Shown here: in pieces, positions 1 to 7,484 of the stretch | How positions within the stretch are numbered: the first letter of the stretch is position 1 | Layout of the letters: every line of letters begins with the position of its first letter | Assembly: GCA_023259235.1 (NCBI GenBank) | Contig: JAHFQQ010000001.1 | Coordinates: 13,876-34,731 of the forward strand | From: Polaromonas sp. | Lineage (GTDB): Bacteria > Pseudomonadota > Gammaproteobacteria > Burkholderiales > Burkholderiaceae_C | Direction: 5' to 3' | Length of the DNA: 20,856 nucleotides | The notes under the pieces: model-generated | What the model was told of the DNA's origin: nothing | The model's database searches: none | What the model saw: the letters and a program-made list of their open reading frames with translations, nothing else | Program-made: the position numbers and the translations under genes

Positions 1-656
1 GAGCGGACCGTCTTTTTGGCAAGAAAATCAGCGGCAATGTCGGCAATGTAGTCGCCGTTGTAGGCGGGCTCGGGCCAGCCGGCATCGCCCGGCTTGAGGC
101 CTCTGGCGCGCGCCTGCGTGCTGGTGGCCAGGGTATGAATCTGCACCCCGGCATCGTTGTAATAGAACTCGCGGTAGACCTGCGCGCCCTGTGTTGCAAA
201 CAAGTTACAGATGGCGTCGCCCAGCGCCGCCTGCCGGCCATGACCCACATGCAGCGGACCGGTCGGGTTGGCCGAGACAAATTCGACAATCATGCGCTGG
301 GCGCCGTCAGCCGGCTGGCTGCCATACCGCGCCCCGGCCTGCAAAATCTCGCGCACCGTATGCTGCTTCGCGGCCGGTTTGAGCCGGATGTTGATGAAGC
401 CGGGGCCGGCAATTTCAACGGCCTCGACCCAGCGCCCAAAACCCGGAGCCTGCAGCAAGGTGGCGCGCAGTCTTTCGGCCAGTTGGCGCGGGTTCTGCTT
501 GAGCGTCCTGGCCAGCTGCATGGCTGCCGTGCAGGCGAAATCGCCATGGGCCGGCATCTTGGGAAACTCAAACGCCGCCTTGTCCCCGGCGCCGGGCGAG
601 AGTTGTTCCAGCCCGTCAGCCAGGGCCGCGAGCAGATCTTTTTTTATCGAGAGCAT
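1..656 (-). CDS. argS: Arginyl-tRNA synthetase, N-terminal part (cut by window edge)
   Basis: Class Ia aminoacyl-tRNA synthetase that charges tRNA-Arg with arginine in the cytoplasm. About 218 codons are visible, reading leftward without a stop to position 1. The protein begins MLSIKKDLLAALADGLEQLS, has an N-terminal tRNA-binding (Add-1 type) domain over roughly residues 1-110, then the class I signature HVGHGRQAALGD at about residues 136-147 (HIGH equivalent) preceded by VEFVSANPTGPL, which is typical of ArgS. The KMSKS region and anticodon-binding domain lie outside the window; the full enzyme is usually about 560 residues. The start is the ATG at 656, with only a weak ribosome site upstream. 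The gene diverges from the psiF-like gene across about 106 nt in which I see no convincing promoter. Confidence 0.95.
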   Translation of the reverse strand, partial: MLSIKKDLLAALADGLEQLSPGAGDKAAFEFPKMPAHGDFACTAAMQLARTLKQNPRQLAERLRATLLQAPGFGRWVEAVEIAGPGFINIRLKPAAKQHTVREILQAGARYGSQPADGAQRMIVEFVSANPTGPLHVGHGRQAALGDAICNLFATQGAQVYREFYYNDAGVQIHTLATSTQARARGLKPGDAGWPEPAYNGDYIADIAADFLAKKTVR

Positions 657-762
657 GGACGAATTTTACGGTCAAGCCGGTCATCGGATTTGCCTCGCGC
701 GGCGTTATGTGGTGGAATTGTGCCCGGCATTCACCCCGATTCCTTCACTCACTGGAGCTTCC

Positions 763-1074
763 ATGAAAAAACTGTTGTCCCTGATCGCGGTCGGTTTTGC
801 TTTTTCAATGAGTCTGTCACCGCTGGCCCAGGCCGCGGACAGCCCGGCAAAAACCGCCCAGCAAACCAAAATGGCCAGTTGCAACAAAGATGCGGCGGGC
901 AAGAAAGGCGATGAACGCAAGGCCTTCATGAAAGAGTGCCTGAGCGCCGAAAAGGCCGACGCCCCCGCCGCCAAGACCACCCAGCAAGAAAAGATGAAGA
1001 CCTGCAATGCCGATGCCAAGGGCAAAAAAGGCGATGAGCGCAAGGCCTTCATGAAAGAGTGCCTGAGCAAGTAA
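763..1074 (+). CDS. Small secreted PsiF-repeat protein
   Basis: A 103-residue protein with a signal peptide (MKKLLSLIAVGFAFSMSLSP, predicted cleavage after AQA near residue 24), so the mature protein is probably periplasmic. The mature part is Lys/Ala-rich and holds two near-identical repeats of about 25 residues, each of the form K-M-x-x-C-N-x-D-A-x-G-K-K-G-D-E-R-K-A-F-M-K-E-C-L-S, matching the PsiF repeat family named after the phosphate-starvation-inducible E. coli PsiF. Each repeat carries two cysteines, so disulfide formation is plausible. The molecular function of the family is unknown. The frame is open from 268, but the ATG at 763 is chosen because GGAG at 754-757 lies 5 nt upstream and the signal peptide starts there. 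A possible weak promoter is TTGCCT (690-695) / TGGAAT (713-718) at 17-nt spacing. Confidence 0.9.
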   Translation: MKKLLSLIAVGFAFSMSLSPLAQAADSPAKTAQQTKMASCNKDAAGKKGDERKAFMKECLSAEKADAPAAKTTQQEKMKTCNADAKGKKGDERKAFMKECLSK

Positions 1075-1120
1075 GGGCCATGCGGCAGACCTCCGGTTTG
1101 CTCCAATACGCGCAAAAAGA

Positions 1121-1153
1121 CCCCGCCAGCCGCGCTGGACGGGGTTTTCTTTT
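1121..1153 (+). terminator. Intrinsic terminator after the psiF-like gene
   Basis: CCCCG-CCAGC (1121-1130), a 3-nt CGC loop, and GCTGG-A-CGGGG (1134-1144) form a 10-bp stem with one bulged A at 1139. It is followed by TTTTCTTTT (1145-1153). An A-run at 1114-1118 on the other side could give weak activity on the minus strand. It ends the upstream gene and lies just before the GT2 gene, which therefore needs its own promoter. Confidence 0.85.
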
Positions 1154-1167
1154 GGCATGATGCTGGC

Positions 1168-2169
1168 ATGAGCATGCATCCTTCACCCGTGCCGCCAGAC
1201 AATGCCCGGCAGAGCCCGTCCATTTCCTGCGTCATGCCCGCTTTCAACGAGGCGCGTAACCTGGGCCGGGTGGTGCCCGACGTGCTGGACGTACTGACCC
1301 GGCTGTCTGGCCAGATTGAACTGCTCGTCGTGGACGATGGCAGCCGGGACGACACGGAGCAGGTGATGCAAAGCCTGGGCGAGGCCCACCCGCAGGTCGT
1401 GTTCCTGAAACTCTCGCGCAACTTCGGCAAGGAAGCCGCCCTGACCGCGGGACTTGAAGCCGCGCACGGCGACGTGGTGATCATTATGGATGCGGATGGG
1501 CAACACCCCTCGTCATTGCTTCCCAAGATGCTACAAGAATGGAAGCAAGGATCGGATGTGGTGTATGCCGTTCGCAAAACCCGGCATGACCAGTCGGGCC
1601 TGCAAATCGGCCTGATTCACCTGTTTTACAAACTGATCAACTGGCGCAACCGGGTGAAGATTCCGGCCCATGCCGGAGATTTTCGCCTGATGGACCGCAA
1701 GGTGGTTCAGGCCTTGAAAAGTCTGCCCGAACGCAACCGTTTCATGAAGGGACTGTACGCCTGGGTCGGGTTCAAGAGCATCGCCATTGATTACGAACCG
1801 CTGCCGCGCGCCGACGGGATCACCAAATTTGGACTGGGCGGGTCGTTCTCGCTGGCGCTCACCGGCATGGTGGCGTTTTCAACCGTGCCGCTGCGCCTGT
1901 TAACCTGGCTCGGTTTGCTGATGGCGGCGGCGGCGCTGGGCTATGGCGCCTGGGTGGTGATCGACTATTTTCTGTGGGGCATTGCCGTGCCCGGCTACGC
2001 CACCATCGTGGTCGGCATGATGCTGTTCAGCGGCATCCAGCTTCTTTCCATCGGCGTACTGGCCGAGTACGTGGGCCGGATTTATGAGGAGGTCAAGCAG
2101 CGGCCAAGCTATCTCGTTGCACTGCGCCGCGGCCAGGGCCTGTCGGAGCAGGGCCCGTCCGACGCATGA
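1168..2169 (+). CDS. Family 2 glycosyltransferase, polyprenyl-phosphate sugar synthase (GtrB/ArnC/LgmA-like)
   Basis: A 333-residue inner-membrane GT2 enzyme expected to move a sugar from a nucleotide donor onto undecaprenyl phosphate on the cytoplasmic face. Visible motifs are PAFNE (24-28), VDDGSRDDT (55-63, donor binding) and DADGQHP (108-114, DXD-type metal site). Two hydrophobic helices near residues 233-257 and 268-290, followed by EYVGRIYEEVKQRP, are the usual C-terminal membrane anchor of the DPM1/GtrB/ArnC group. The start at 1168 is uncertain: ATG also occurs at 1174 and no strong ribosome site is seen. The stop overlaps the gtrA-like start by 4 nt (ATGA), implying coupling. Facing genes for a YdjC deacetylase and an ArnT transferase suggest the sugar is an N-acetylhexosamine destined for lipid A. 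The donor sugar cannot be read from sequence. Confidence 0.9.
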   Translation: MSMHPSPVPPDNARQSPSISCVMPAFNEARNLGRVVPDVLDVLTRLSGQIELLVVDDGSRDDTEQVMQSLGEAHPQVVFLKLSRNFGKEAALTAGLEAAHGDVVIIMDADGQHPSSLLPKMLQEWKQGSDVVYAVRKTRHDQSGLQIGLIHLFYKLINWRNRVKIPAHAGDFRLMDRKVVQALKSLPERNRFMKGLYAWVGFKSIAIDYEPLPRADGITKFGLGGSFSLALTGMVAFSTVPLRLLTWLGLLMAAAALGYGAWVVIDYFLWGIAVPGYATIVVGMMLFSGIQLLSIGVLAEYVGRIYEEVKQRPSYLVALRRGQGLSEQGPSDA

Positions 2170-2543
2170 GCGCCGCGGCCAAAAGCGGGTTCTGGTTTCT
2201 TGCCGTGGGTGCCAGCGCCGCGCTGACGCACGTGGGAGTTTTTGCGTTGACGCAGCGCCATCTGTGGCCCGAAATCGCCAATGCCAGCGGCTTTGGAGTG
2301 GCTTTTTTTGTGAGCTTTGCCGGACACCGGCTGCTCAGTTTTCGCGATGCGGGCACCTCGGTGAAGCAGAGCATGCAGCGCTTTGCAGTCACTGCCCTGG
2401 CCGGTTTCCTTACCAACGAACTGATGTTTGTACTGCTGCTGCGGCTGGCCCATTGGTACGCTTTCTGGGCCTTGCTGACCGCGCTGCTGCTGGCGGCGGT
2501 GCAGACGTTTCTACTCAGCCGGTTTTGGGCTTTCCGGCGTTGA
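2166..2543 (+). CDS. GtrA-like membrane protein, candidate flippase for polyprenyl-linked sugar
   Basis: A 125-residue hydrophobic protein with about four transmembrane helices (roughly residues 8-27, 36-55, 72-93 and 98-118). It carries the GtrA-family pattern around residues 37-60, FASYFxNxxxxFR-like (here VAFFVSFAGHRLLSFRD), and a similar C-terminal FLLSRFWAFRR. GtrA proteins are thought to flip undecaprenyl-phosphate-linked sugars from the cytoplasmic to the periplasmic face. It starts inside the stop of the GT2 gene (ATGA), the usual gtrA-gtrB pairing, although here the synthase comes first. The 3' end overlaps the convergent arnT-like gene by 33 nt (2511-2543). In the proposed lipid A pathway it would supply the step between the cytoplasmic deacetylase and the periplasmic transferase. 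Confidence 0.85.
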   Translation: MSAAAKSGFWFLAVGASAALTHVGVFALTQRHLWPEIANASGFGVAFFVSFAGHRLLSFRDAGTSVKQSMQRFAVTALAGFLTNELMFVLLLRLAHWYAFWALLTALLLAAVQTFLLSRFWAFRR

Positions 2544-4067
2544 GGCCCCGGCCGACTGATCTGCCGGCTGGTAAAGCGACCATGCAGCGCCCCTGAACAC
2601 CTGCGTGAAACCATCCAGTTCGCGGCCGATTCTGGCGCCGTTGCTGGCCACCACCCAGGCGCCGGTTTGTGTTCGGGCTTGCGCCAGCACCTCGGGGGTT
2701 TGCAGCACGCGCGCGGCCCGGGCGTCAAAATCAGCCGCCTCGAACAATTCACGCTGCCAGCCGTCCCCGGCCGATTTCCGCAGCCCGGGCCAGTCCTGAA
2801 TCACTACCATGGGCGTGCTGGCTTGCCGGTAAAACGGCAGGTCATAGGCGTAGCCACCCAGCAAGTACACCGTATCGGAGGGCTTGGCCCCGGCAGCTTC
2901 AAGCGCCTGCGCCACGTCCCGCGCGCCGCGCTGGTTCGTGTAGCGGGTCGCGGCGACGTTGCCGGCGATTGCAATGGCGATGCCTGTCGCGCACAGCGCC
3001 GCAAACAGCTTTCGTTGCGTCCCGGTCGTGAGCCGGAGCCTTGCCATCGCGTCATCCCAGCCCAGCGCGGCGAGCAGCGCCAGCGGCGGCATCACCGGCA
3101 GCGCGTAGCCGATAATCTTGGAGTGGGGAATGGAGAAAAAACCGATGATCACCAGCACCCACACCCAGCACAGGATCAACCACTCTTTCGCTATTGATTT
3201 GGTAGCTGACAGTGGATGTTTTATATGGGCTACAACCTGATTTGGTACAAAAAACAGCCAGGGAAACAGCAGCAGCACCAAAGCCGCGCCATAAAACCAC
3301 CACGGCTGCCCGTTGTTGAAGGTGGTTTGCGTGAAGCGGCTCACCTGCTGGGTGCCAAACGCATAGGCCAGCATGCCGGGAAAGCGCTGCTGCGCCAGCC
3401 AGAACCACGGCACGGCAATCACCAAAAACAATGCCAGGCCAGAGGCCCAGGGAAGCTGCAAAATCTTTTTGAGCTGCCCGATCCACGCCAGCCAGATCAG
3501 CAGCACCAGCCCTGGCAACGCCACGCCGATCAGACCTTTGGAAAGCACCCCCAGCGCACAGGCCACGAAGCCCCAGCGCGCCAGCGCCGCGTGCGGCTTG
3601 CCCGGCTGCATGAAAGCCAGCGCAAAGCACCAGATCGCCACGCCAATCCACGCCGCCACCAGCATGTCATGGTTGACATACTGCCCCCCCAGCAGGAATG
3701 CCAGGCTGCTGCCCAGCATCCAGACCGCGCGGCGCGCTATGGCTTCAGTGGCAATCTGGCGCACGCTCAAGTACATTGCCAGCAGCATCAGCGCCGCATG
3801 CAGCGCGGGAACCAGGCGAGCTGCCCAGGCATGCACGCCAAACGTGGCCAGCGCAGCCGCCTCCAGCCAGTACAAATAGGGCGGTTTGTGAAAAAACGGA
3901 ATGCCGTCCAGACGCGGCGTGAGCCAGTCACCGCTTTGCAGCATCCAGCGGCCAATTTCACCGTAGCGTCCTTCATCCGGCACGGCCAGCGGGCGCAGCG
4001 CGGCCAGCACCAGCAAGAGCAGGAAAAGTGCGGCCCCTGCCAGCCAGGATTTGCGTTGTTCGGTCAC
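2511..4067 (-). CDS. ArnT/LgmB-like lipid A glycosyltransferase (GT-C, PMT family)
   Basis: A 518-residue polytopic inner-membrane glycosyltransferase of the ArnT/PMT family, which transfers a sugar from undecaprenyl phosphate to lipid A phosphate in the periplasm. The first periplasmic loop has PDEGRYGEIGRWML (from residue 30; the Asp-Glu pair is the expected catalytic/metal site) followed by LDGIPFFHKPPYLYWL, characteristic of the family. About ten to twelve hydrophobic helices follow, then a soluble C-terminal tail from about residue 385. The start is GTG at 4067, overlapping the deacetylase stop as GTGA; translation is probably coupled. Residues 276-293 (NQVVAHIKHPLSATKSIA) are encoded by a copy of a short intergenic repeat (3190-3243), placing mobile sequence in a loop between helices. 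The acceptor and sugar are inferred from neighbours, not from the sequence. Confidence 0.88.
   Translation of the reverse strand: MTEQRKSWLAGAALFLLLLVLAALRPLAVPDEGRYGEIGRWMLQSGDWLTPRLDGIPFFHKPPYLYWLEAAALATFGVHAWAARLVPALHAALMLLAMYLSVRQIATEAIARRAVWMLGSSLAFLLGGQYVNHDMLVAAWIGVAIWCFALAFMQPGKPHAALARWGFVACALGVLSKGLIGVALPGLVLLIWLAWIGQLKKILQLPWASGLALFLVIAVPWFWLAQQRFPGMLAYAFGTQQVSRFTQTTFNNGQPWWFYGAALVLLLFPWLFFVPNQVVAHIKHPLSATKSIAKEWLILCWVWVLVIIGFFSIPHSKIIGYALPVMPPLALLAALGWDDAMARLRLTTGTQRKLFAALCATGIAIAIAGNVAATRYTNQRGARDVAQALEAAGAKPSDTVYLLGGYAYDLPFYRQASTPMVVIQDWPGLRKSAGDGWQRELFEAADFDARAARVLQTPEVLAQARTQTGAWVVASNGARIGRELDGFTQVFRGAAWSLYQPADQSAGASTPESPKPAE
3190..3243 (+). repeat. Family repeat (copy B) embedded in arnT coding sequence
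   Basis: This 54-nt stretch aligns without gaps to the intergenic element at 9749-9802, with 37 of 54 bases identical by hand count. They share GCTATT at the start, TAGCT near base 14, TATATG near base 33, CTA at base 41 and ATTT at the end. It is the only place in arnT resembling intergenic sequence. It is read in frame on the minus strand as residues 276-293 of the glycosyltransferase. Confidence 0.6.
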
Positions 4068-4891
4068 GCCGGGAAGTTTAACTGCGCACCCCGCGACAGG
4101 ATAACGCGCGCCTGCGTGAGCGCGTCCGAAAAAGCGTCACTGGCCAGATAGGCCTGCTCCCAGGCCCGGGCGGCGCCGATTTCGTCTCCCGGCTCGGCCC
4201 TTGCAGCCGGGTGGCACATGACGATGCTGCCCTCGCTCGCGTGGCGCAGCCAGCGTGCCATCCGTTGCCGATAGCGCTCCCCGCCGCCAGCGAAGCCGTA
4301 AATGCCCGACAGGGCCGGCGCGCAGCCGATACCGGCCGCGTTCGCCAGCCGTGCCAGCGAGTGCGCGCCCAGGCCCGAGATGACCCGGGTTTTCAGGCTG
4401 CGGTCAGCGGCCACGCAGGTTGACAGCCGCAAGTAGGGGCGTTGACCGGCCGGATAACGCTGTTGAACGGCGGCAACCAGCGCTTGCCGGATGCCGTTGA
4501 ACTGTTGCACGTGCTGGTGCCCGTCAATATGGTTGGGCGGAGCCTGCCAGACGGCTTCAAAGGCGTCGAGCTGGCGTTCAATCACCGCGCGGGCTGCCGT
4601 TTGCTCAAAGCCGCCCAGCACGGCTTTGAGCATTGCGCCCGGCAGCGGCAGGCCATGCCCCGCGGCGCGGGCAAACGCACTGGTCCAGTCCAGGTGCAGC
4701 CCGACATCGATCTGCCCGCGCAGTTCTTGCAGCAGCTCGGCATCGTGGGCCCAGCGCGGTGACAGCACCATGACGCTGGTGGCGCTGAGACGCCCGCCCC
4801 GCGCCAGCGCGGCGATGCCCCGCGAGGCCGCCTCATTCACCGCAAAGTCATCGGCGCAGAAAATCAGGTGCTTTGCCACTTCATGCCTCAC
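4064..4891 (-). CDS. YdjC-family carbohydrate deacetylase (NaxD/LgmC/HpnK/ChbG-like)
   Basis: A 275-residue cytoplasmic metal-dependent deacetylase. Family motifs are clear: FCADDFAVNEA (residues 11-21, catalytic Asp pair), GLHLDW (64-69, metal His), HIDGHQHVQQ (121-130, metal His and general acid/base) and a late VMCHPA (about residue 225). YdjC proteins remove acetyl groups from amino sugars; relatives include ChbG (chito-oligosaccharides), HpnK (hopanoid loci) and NaxD (undecaprenyl-phosphate-GalNAc in Francisella). The arnT-like neighbour favours the NaxD/LgmC role, turning a polyprenyl-linked N-acetylhexosamine into the free amine before transfer to lipid A. The start is GTG at 4891, overlapping the lysR stop (GTGA); a later GTG near 4877 is possible. 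Its own stop overlaps the arnT start by 4 nt. Confidence 0.88.
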   Translation of the reverse strand: MRHEVAKHLIFCADDFAVNEAASRGIAALARGGRLSATSVMVLSPRWAHDAELLQELRGQIDVGLHLDWTSAFARAAGHGLPLPGAMLKAVLGGFEQTAARAVIERQLDAFEAVWQAPPNHIDGHQHVQQFNGIRQALVAAVQQRYPAGQRPYLRLSTCVAADRSLKTRVISGLGAHSLARLANAAGIGCAPALSGIYGFAGGGERYRQRMARWLRHASEGSIVMCHPAARAEPGDEIGAARAWEQAYLASDAFSDALTQARVILSRGAQLNFPA

Positions 4892-5799
4892 ACGACGCTT
4901 TTCCAGAACTCGGGCTGGCTGTAATGGTGCTTCAGAAAATCAAGCCACAAGCGCACGCGCAGCGGCAAGTGCTTGCGCTGCGGAAACACCGCGTAGATGC
5001 CATTGGGCGGCGCGGCGAAGTCCTCCAGGACCGGCACCAGCAGGCCGGCGGCGATTTCCGATTCCACTTCCCAGGTGCTGCGCCAGGCAATGCCATGGCC
5101 GGCCAGGCACCAGTCATGCAGTACCTGACCGTCCGAGCAGTCGAGCGGACCGCCGGGCTTGAGGTGCGCCAGCTCGCCGCCCACCGTGAACGCCCAGCCG
5201 CGCGTTTGCGACGAGTCGCTGGAGAGCGTCAGGCAGTCGAATTTCGCCAGTTCGGCGGGGTATTGCGGTGTGCCGTGGGTCTGCAGGTAGCGCGGCGTGG
5301 CAACGCACAGGCGACGGTTGTCAGCCAAGCGCACGCTGACCAGTGACGAATCGGGCATGTCGCCCACCCGCACCGCGCAGTCAAAGCCTTCGCCCGTTAA
5401 ATCCACCACCCGGTCGCTCAGGTTCAGCGTGATCGTCACCTCGGCATGCTGCGCGCGAAATTTCGGCACCAGCGGCGCCACATGGCGGCGCCCAAAACCA
5501 GCCGGCGCCGTGATACGCAAGTGACCGCTCGCCTTCACGCCACCCGCCGACACACTGGCCTCGGCATTGGCCAGGTCAGCCAGCAGGCGCTGGCAGTCTT
5601 CCAGAAAGGCACTGCCCTCATGCGTCAAGGTGATGCGCCGCGTGGTGCGCATCAGCAGCTTCACGCCCAGCCGCTCCTCCAGGGAATCGAGCCGCCGGCC
5701 CATGATGGCCGGCGCCACACCTTCGGCCCTGGCCGCCGCCGTCAGACTGCCGCGCGCCGCCACCGACACAAAGGATTCGAGCTGTTTGAGTTTGCCCAT
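4888..5799 (-). CDS. LysR-family transcriptional regulator
   Basis: A 303-residue LysR-type regulator. The N-terminal winged helix-turn-helix covers about residues 1-60 (MGKLKQLESFVSVAARGSLT, then AAARAEGVAPAIMGRRLDSL, EERLGVKLLMRTTRRITLT), followed by a linker helix and a periplasmic-binding-protein-like effector domain from about residue 92 (LRITAPAGFGRRHVAPLVP). The C-terminal pattern (GIAWRSTWEVESEIAAGLLV, PVLEDF) resembles the CrgA/DsdC-like branch of aromatic- or redox-type LysRs; the effector is unknown. It diverges from the dehalogenase gene across about 100 AT-rich nt, the classic arrangement for autoregulation plus control of the divergent operon. Its stop overlaps the deacetylase start by 4 nt, so it may also drive the lipid A genes by read-through. 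Confidence 0.93.
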   Translation of the reverse strand: MGKLKQLESFVSVAARGSLTAAARAEGVAPAIMGRRLDSLEERLGVKLLMRTTRRITLTHEGSAFLEDCQRLLADLANAEASVSAGGVKASGHLRITAPAGFGRRHVAPLVPKFRAQHAEVTITLNLSDRVVDLTGEGFDCAVRVGDMPDSSLVSVRLADNRRLCVATPRYLQTHGTPQYPAELAKFDCLTLSSDSSQTRGWAFTVGGELAHLKPGGPLDCSDGQVLHDWCLAGHGIAWRSTWEVESEIAAGLLVPVLEDFAAPPNGIYAVFPQRKHLPLRVRLWLDFLKHHYSQPEFWKSVV

Positions 5800-5900
5800 G
5801 GCTTAATTATGGATTCTGGCCACGGCTGGGCATTACATATATACAAGTCATCAATCAAATACTTTTTTACCGATTAATCATTTTATTGGTATCAAATAAA
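5800..5900. promoter_or_regulatory. Divergent promoter/operator region between lysR and the dehalogenase gene
   Basis: About 100 nt much richer in A/T than the flanks. It contains the palindrome GATTAATC (5873-5880), a run ACATATATAC (near 5835) and, reading toward lysR, TTGATTGATGACTTG followed by TATATATGTAATG, which could supply -35/-10 elements. Toward the dehalogenase, TTTACC is followed about 18 nt later by TATCAA. No single element is decisive; the placement between a LysR gene and a divergent catabolic operon is the main argument. Confidence 0.45.
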
Positions 5901-6629
5901 ATGGAGTCCGTGAATAAACCCGACTCCCATTTACCTGCGGCCATTCGCGCCGTGCTGTTTGATGCTTACGGCACGCTGTTTGATGTCTACAGCGTCGGCC
6001 TGGCTGCGGAGCAACTGTTTCCCGGCCACGGCCAGGCGCTCGGCATACTGTGGCGCGACAAGCAGATCGAGTACACGCGCCTGGTCACCACCAGCAACGG
6101 CGGCGCGCACTACCAGCCGCTTTGGGATCTGACGCGCGCCGCGTTACGCTATGCCTGCAAGCGCCTGGCGCTGGCTCTCACCGCTGCGCGCGAGGAAAGC
6201 TTGATGAACCAGTACCGGCATTTGTCGGCTTTTCCTGAAAACCGGGAAGTGCTGCAGGCGCTCAAGGCGCGCGGCATCGTCACCGGCATTTTGTCCAATG
6301 GCGACCCGGCGATGCTGGCCGTGGCCGTCAAGTCCGCCGGGCTGGAGGGCCTGCTTGACCATGTCATCAGTGTCGATGGCATCCGCAAATACAAAACCGA
6401 TCCGGCCGCCTATGCGCTGGGACCGCAGGCCACCGGGCTGCCAGCGCGGCAGATCGCGTTTGTGAGCTGCAACAGTTGGGACGCGCTGGCCGCCACCTGG
6501 TATGGCTACCAGACGCTGTGGGTCAACCGCTACCAGCTGCCCTTTGAAGAGCTGGGCACGCAACCTGATTACAGCGGCAGCACGCTGCGCGACGTACTCT
6601 CGCTGCCAGGCCTGGGAGCGCCCGCATGA
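5901..6629 (+). CDS. (S)-2-haloacid dehalogenase, HAD superfamily type II
   Basis: A 242-residue cytoplasmic hydrolase predicted to convert L-2-haloacids (for example chloroacetate or L-2-chloropropionate) to 2-hydroxyacids with inversion and halide release. Compared with the known L-DEX YL residues D10, T14, R41, S118, K151, Y157, S175, N177 and D180, all nine have equivalents here at matching spacing: D21 (in FDAYGTLFD), T25, R52, S132 (SNGD), K165 (KTDP), Y171, S189, N191 and D194 (SCNSWD). The full set makes true dehalogenase chemistry likely rather than a generic HAD phosphatase. The frame opens at TTG 5886. I choose ATG 5901; GTG 5910 is also possible, and no strong ribosome site decides. 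It overlaps the exporter gene by 4 nt (ATGA). Confidence 0.9.
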   Translation: MESVNKPDSHLPAAIRAVLFDAYGTLFDVYSVGLAAEQLFPGHGQALGILWRDKQIEYTRLVTTSNGGAHYQPLWDLTRAALRYACKRLALALTAAREESLMNQYRHLSAFPENREVLQALKARGIVTGILSNGDPAMLAVAVKSAGLEGLLDHVISVDGIRKYKTDPAAYALGPQATGLPARQIAFVSCNSWDALAATWYGYQTLWVNRYQLPFEELGTQPDYSGSTLRDVLSLPGLGAPA

Positions 6630-7426
6630 CACCGCTTGACGCGCTGCTGATTGGCGCTGGCGGCTTTGCCGCGGGGGCGGCCAACTCGGTTGCCGGCGGT
6701 GGCACTTTTTTCTCTTTCCCGGCACTGCTGGCCGTGGGCGTGCCGCCGGTCATGGCCAACGCCAGCAACTCCGTGGCGCTGTGGCCCGGCAGCCTGACCG
6801 GCGCCTGGGCTTACCGCAACGAACTGTCCGGCTACAAGCGTTATTTGCTGCCCATGGGCATCGCGTCGCTGCTGGGCGGCATTGCAGGCGGCTTGCTGCT
6901 GCTGGCGGCAGGTGATGCGCGCTTTGCCGCGTTGATTCCCTGGCTGCTGGCGTTTGCCACGCTGCTGTTTGCTTTCAGCCCGCAACTCTCGGCTGCGCTC
7001 AAGCGCTTGCGCCAGCGCAGCAGCACGCCAGCGTCGGCATCAAGGCCGCAAGAGCAACATGGCGCGGGCTCGGCTGTCGGCTGGCTGGCGCAGTTGCTGG
7101 TATCGGTTTATGGTGGCTTTTTTGGCGCGGGCATGGGCATCTTGATGATGGCCAGCCTGGCCATTGGCGGGCATGAAAACGTGCAGCACATCAACGCGCT
7201 GAAAAACCTGCTTTCGGCCGTGATTTACAGCGTCACGGTGGTGACCTTTATCGTGGCCGGCGCCGTGAGCTGGCCGCATACGGCCGTCATGCTGCTGACC
7301 GCAAGCATGGGCGGCTATTGGGGCGCGCGCCTGGCACGCAAGATTCAGGGCCCGTGGTTGCGCCGCGTGGTGATTGCCGTGGGCGGCGCGCTGAGCCTTT
7401 ATTATTTTTACAAGGCGCTGGGTTGA
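6626..7426 (+). CDS. TauE/SafE-family membrane transporter
   Basis: A 266-residue inner-membrane protein of the TauE/SafE (DUF81) family, associated with export or transport of sulfite, sulfoacetate and other small organic anions. It has the expected two-fold layout: an N-terminal half beginning with LIGAGGFAAGAANSVAGGGT and a C-terminal half with the repeated glycine-rich loop YGGFFGAGMGILMMA (about residues 158-172), with about seven to eight hydrophobic helices in all. The start at 6626 is supported by GGGAG about 7 nt upstream and by the ATGA overlap with the dehalogenase stop. Co-translation suggests it moves the substrate, the hydroxyacid product or a related anion, but specificity cannot be read from sequence. 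Confidence 0.88.
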   Translation: MTPLDALLIGAGGFAAGAANSVAGGGTFFSFPALLAVGVPPVMANASNSVALWPGSLTGAWAYRNELSGYKRYLLPMGIASLLGGIAGGLLLLAAGDARFAALIPWLLAFATLLFAFSPQLSAALKRLRQRSSTPASASRPQEQHGAGSAVGWLAQLLVSVYGGFFGAGMGILMMASLAIGGHENVQHINALKNLLSAVIYSVTVVTFIVAGAVSWPHTAVMLLTASMGGYWGARLARKIQGPWLRRVVIAVGGALSLYYFYKALG

Positions 7427-7484
7427 TTCAGCCCGCAGCTCCACAACCCGATTTTCAGTTTATTTTTCAAAGGAAAGCAAAACC

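Noticed and set aside
268..762. Upstream extension of the PsiF-repeat frame
   Set aside because: It overlaps argS on the other strand; the signal peptide and ribosome site place the start at 763.
3216..4151. 311-codon plus-strand frame opposite the arnT-like gene
   Set aside because: Gln/His/Arg-rich shadow frame; the minus-strand gene has clear family motifs and hydrophobic helices.
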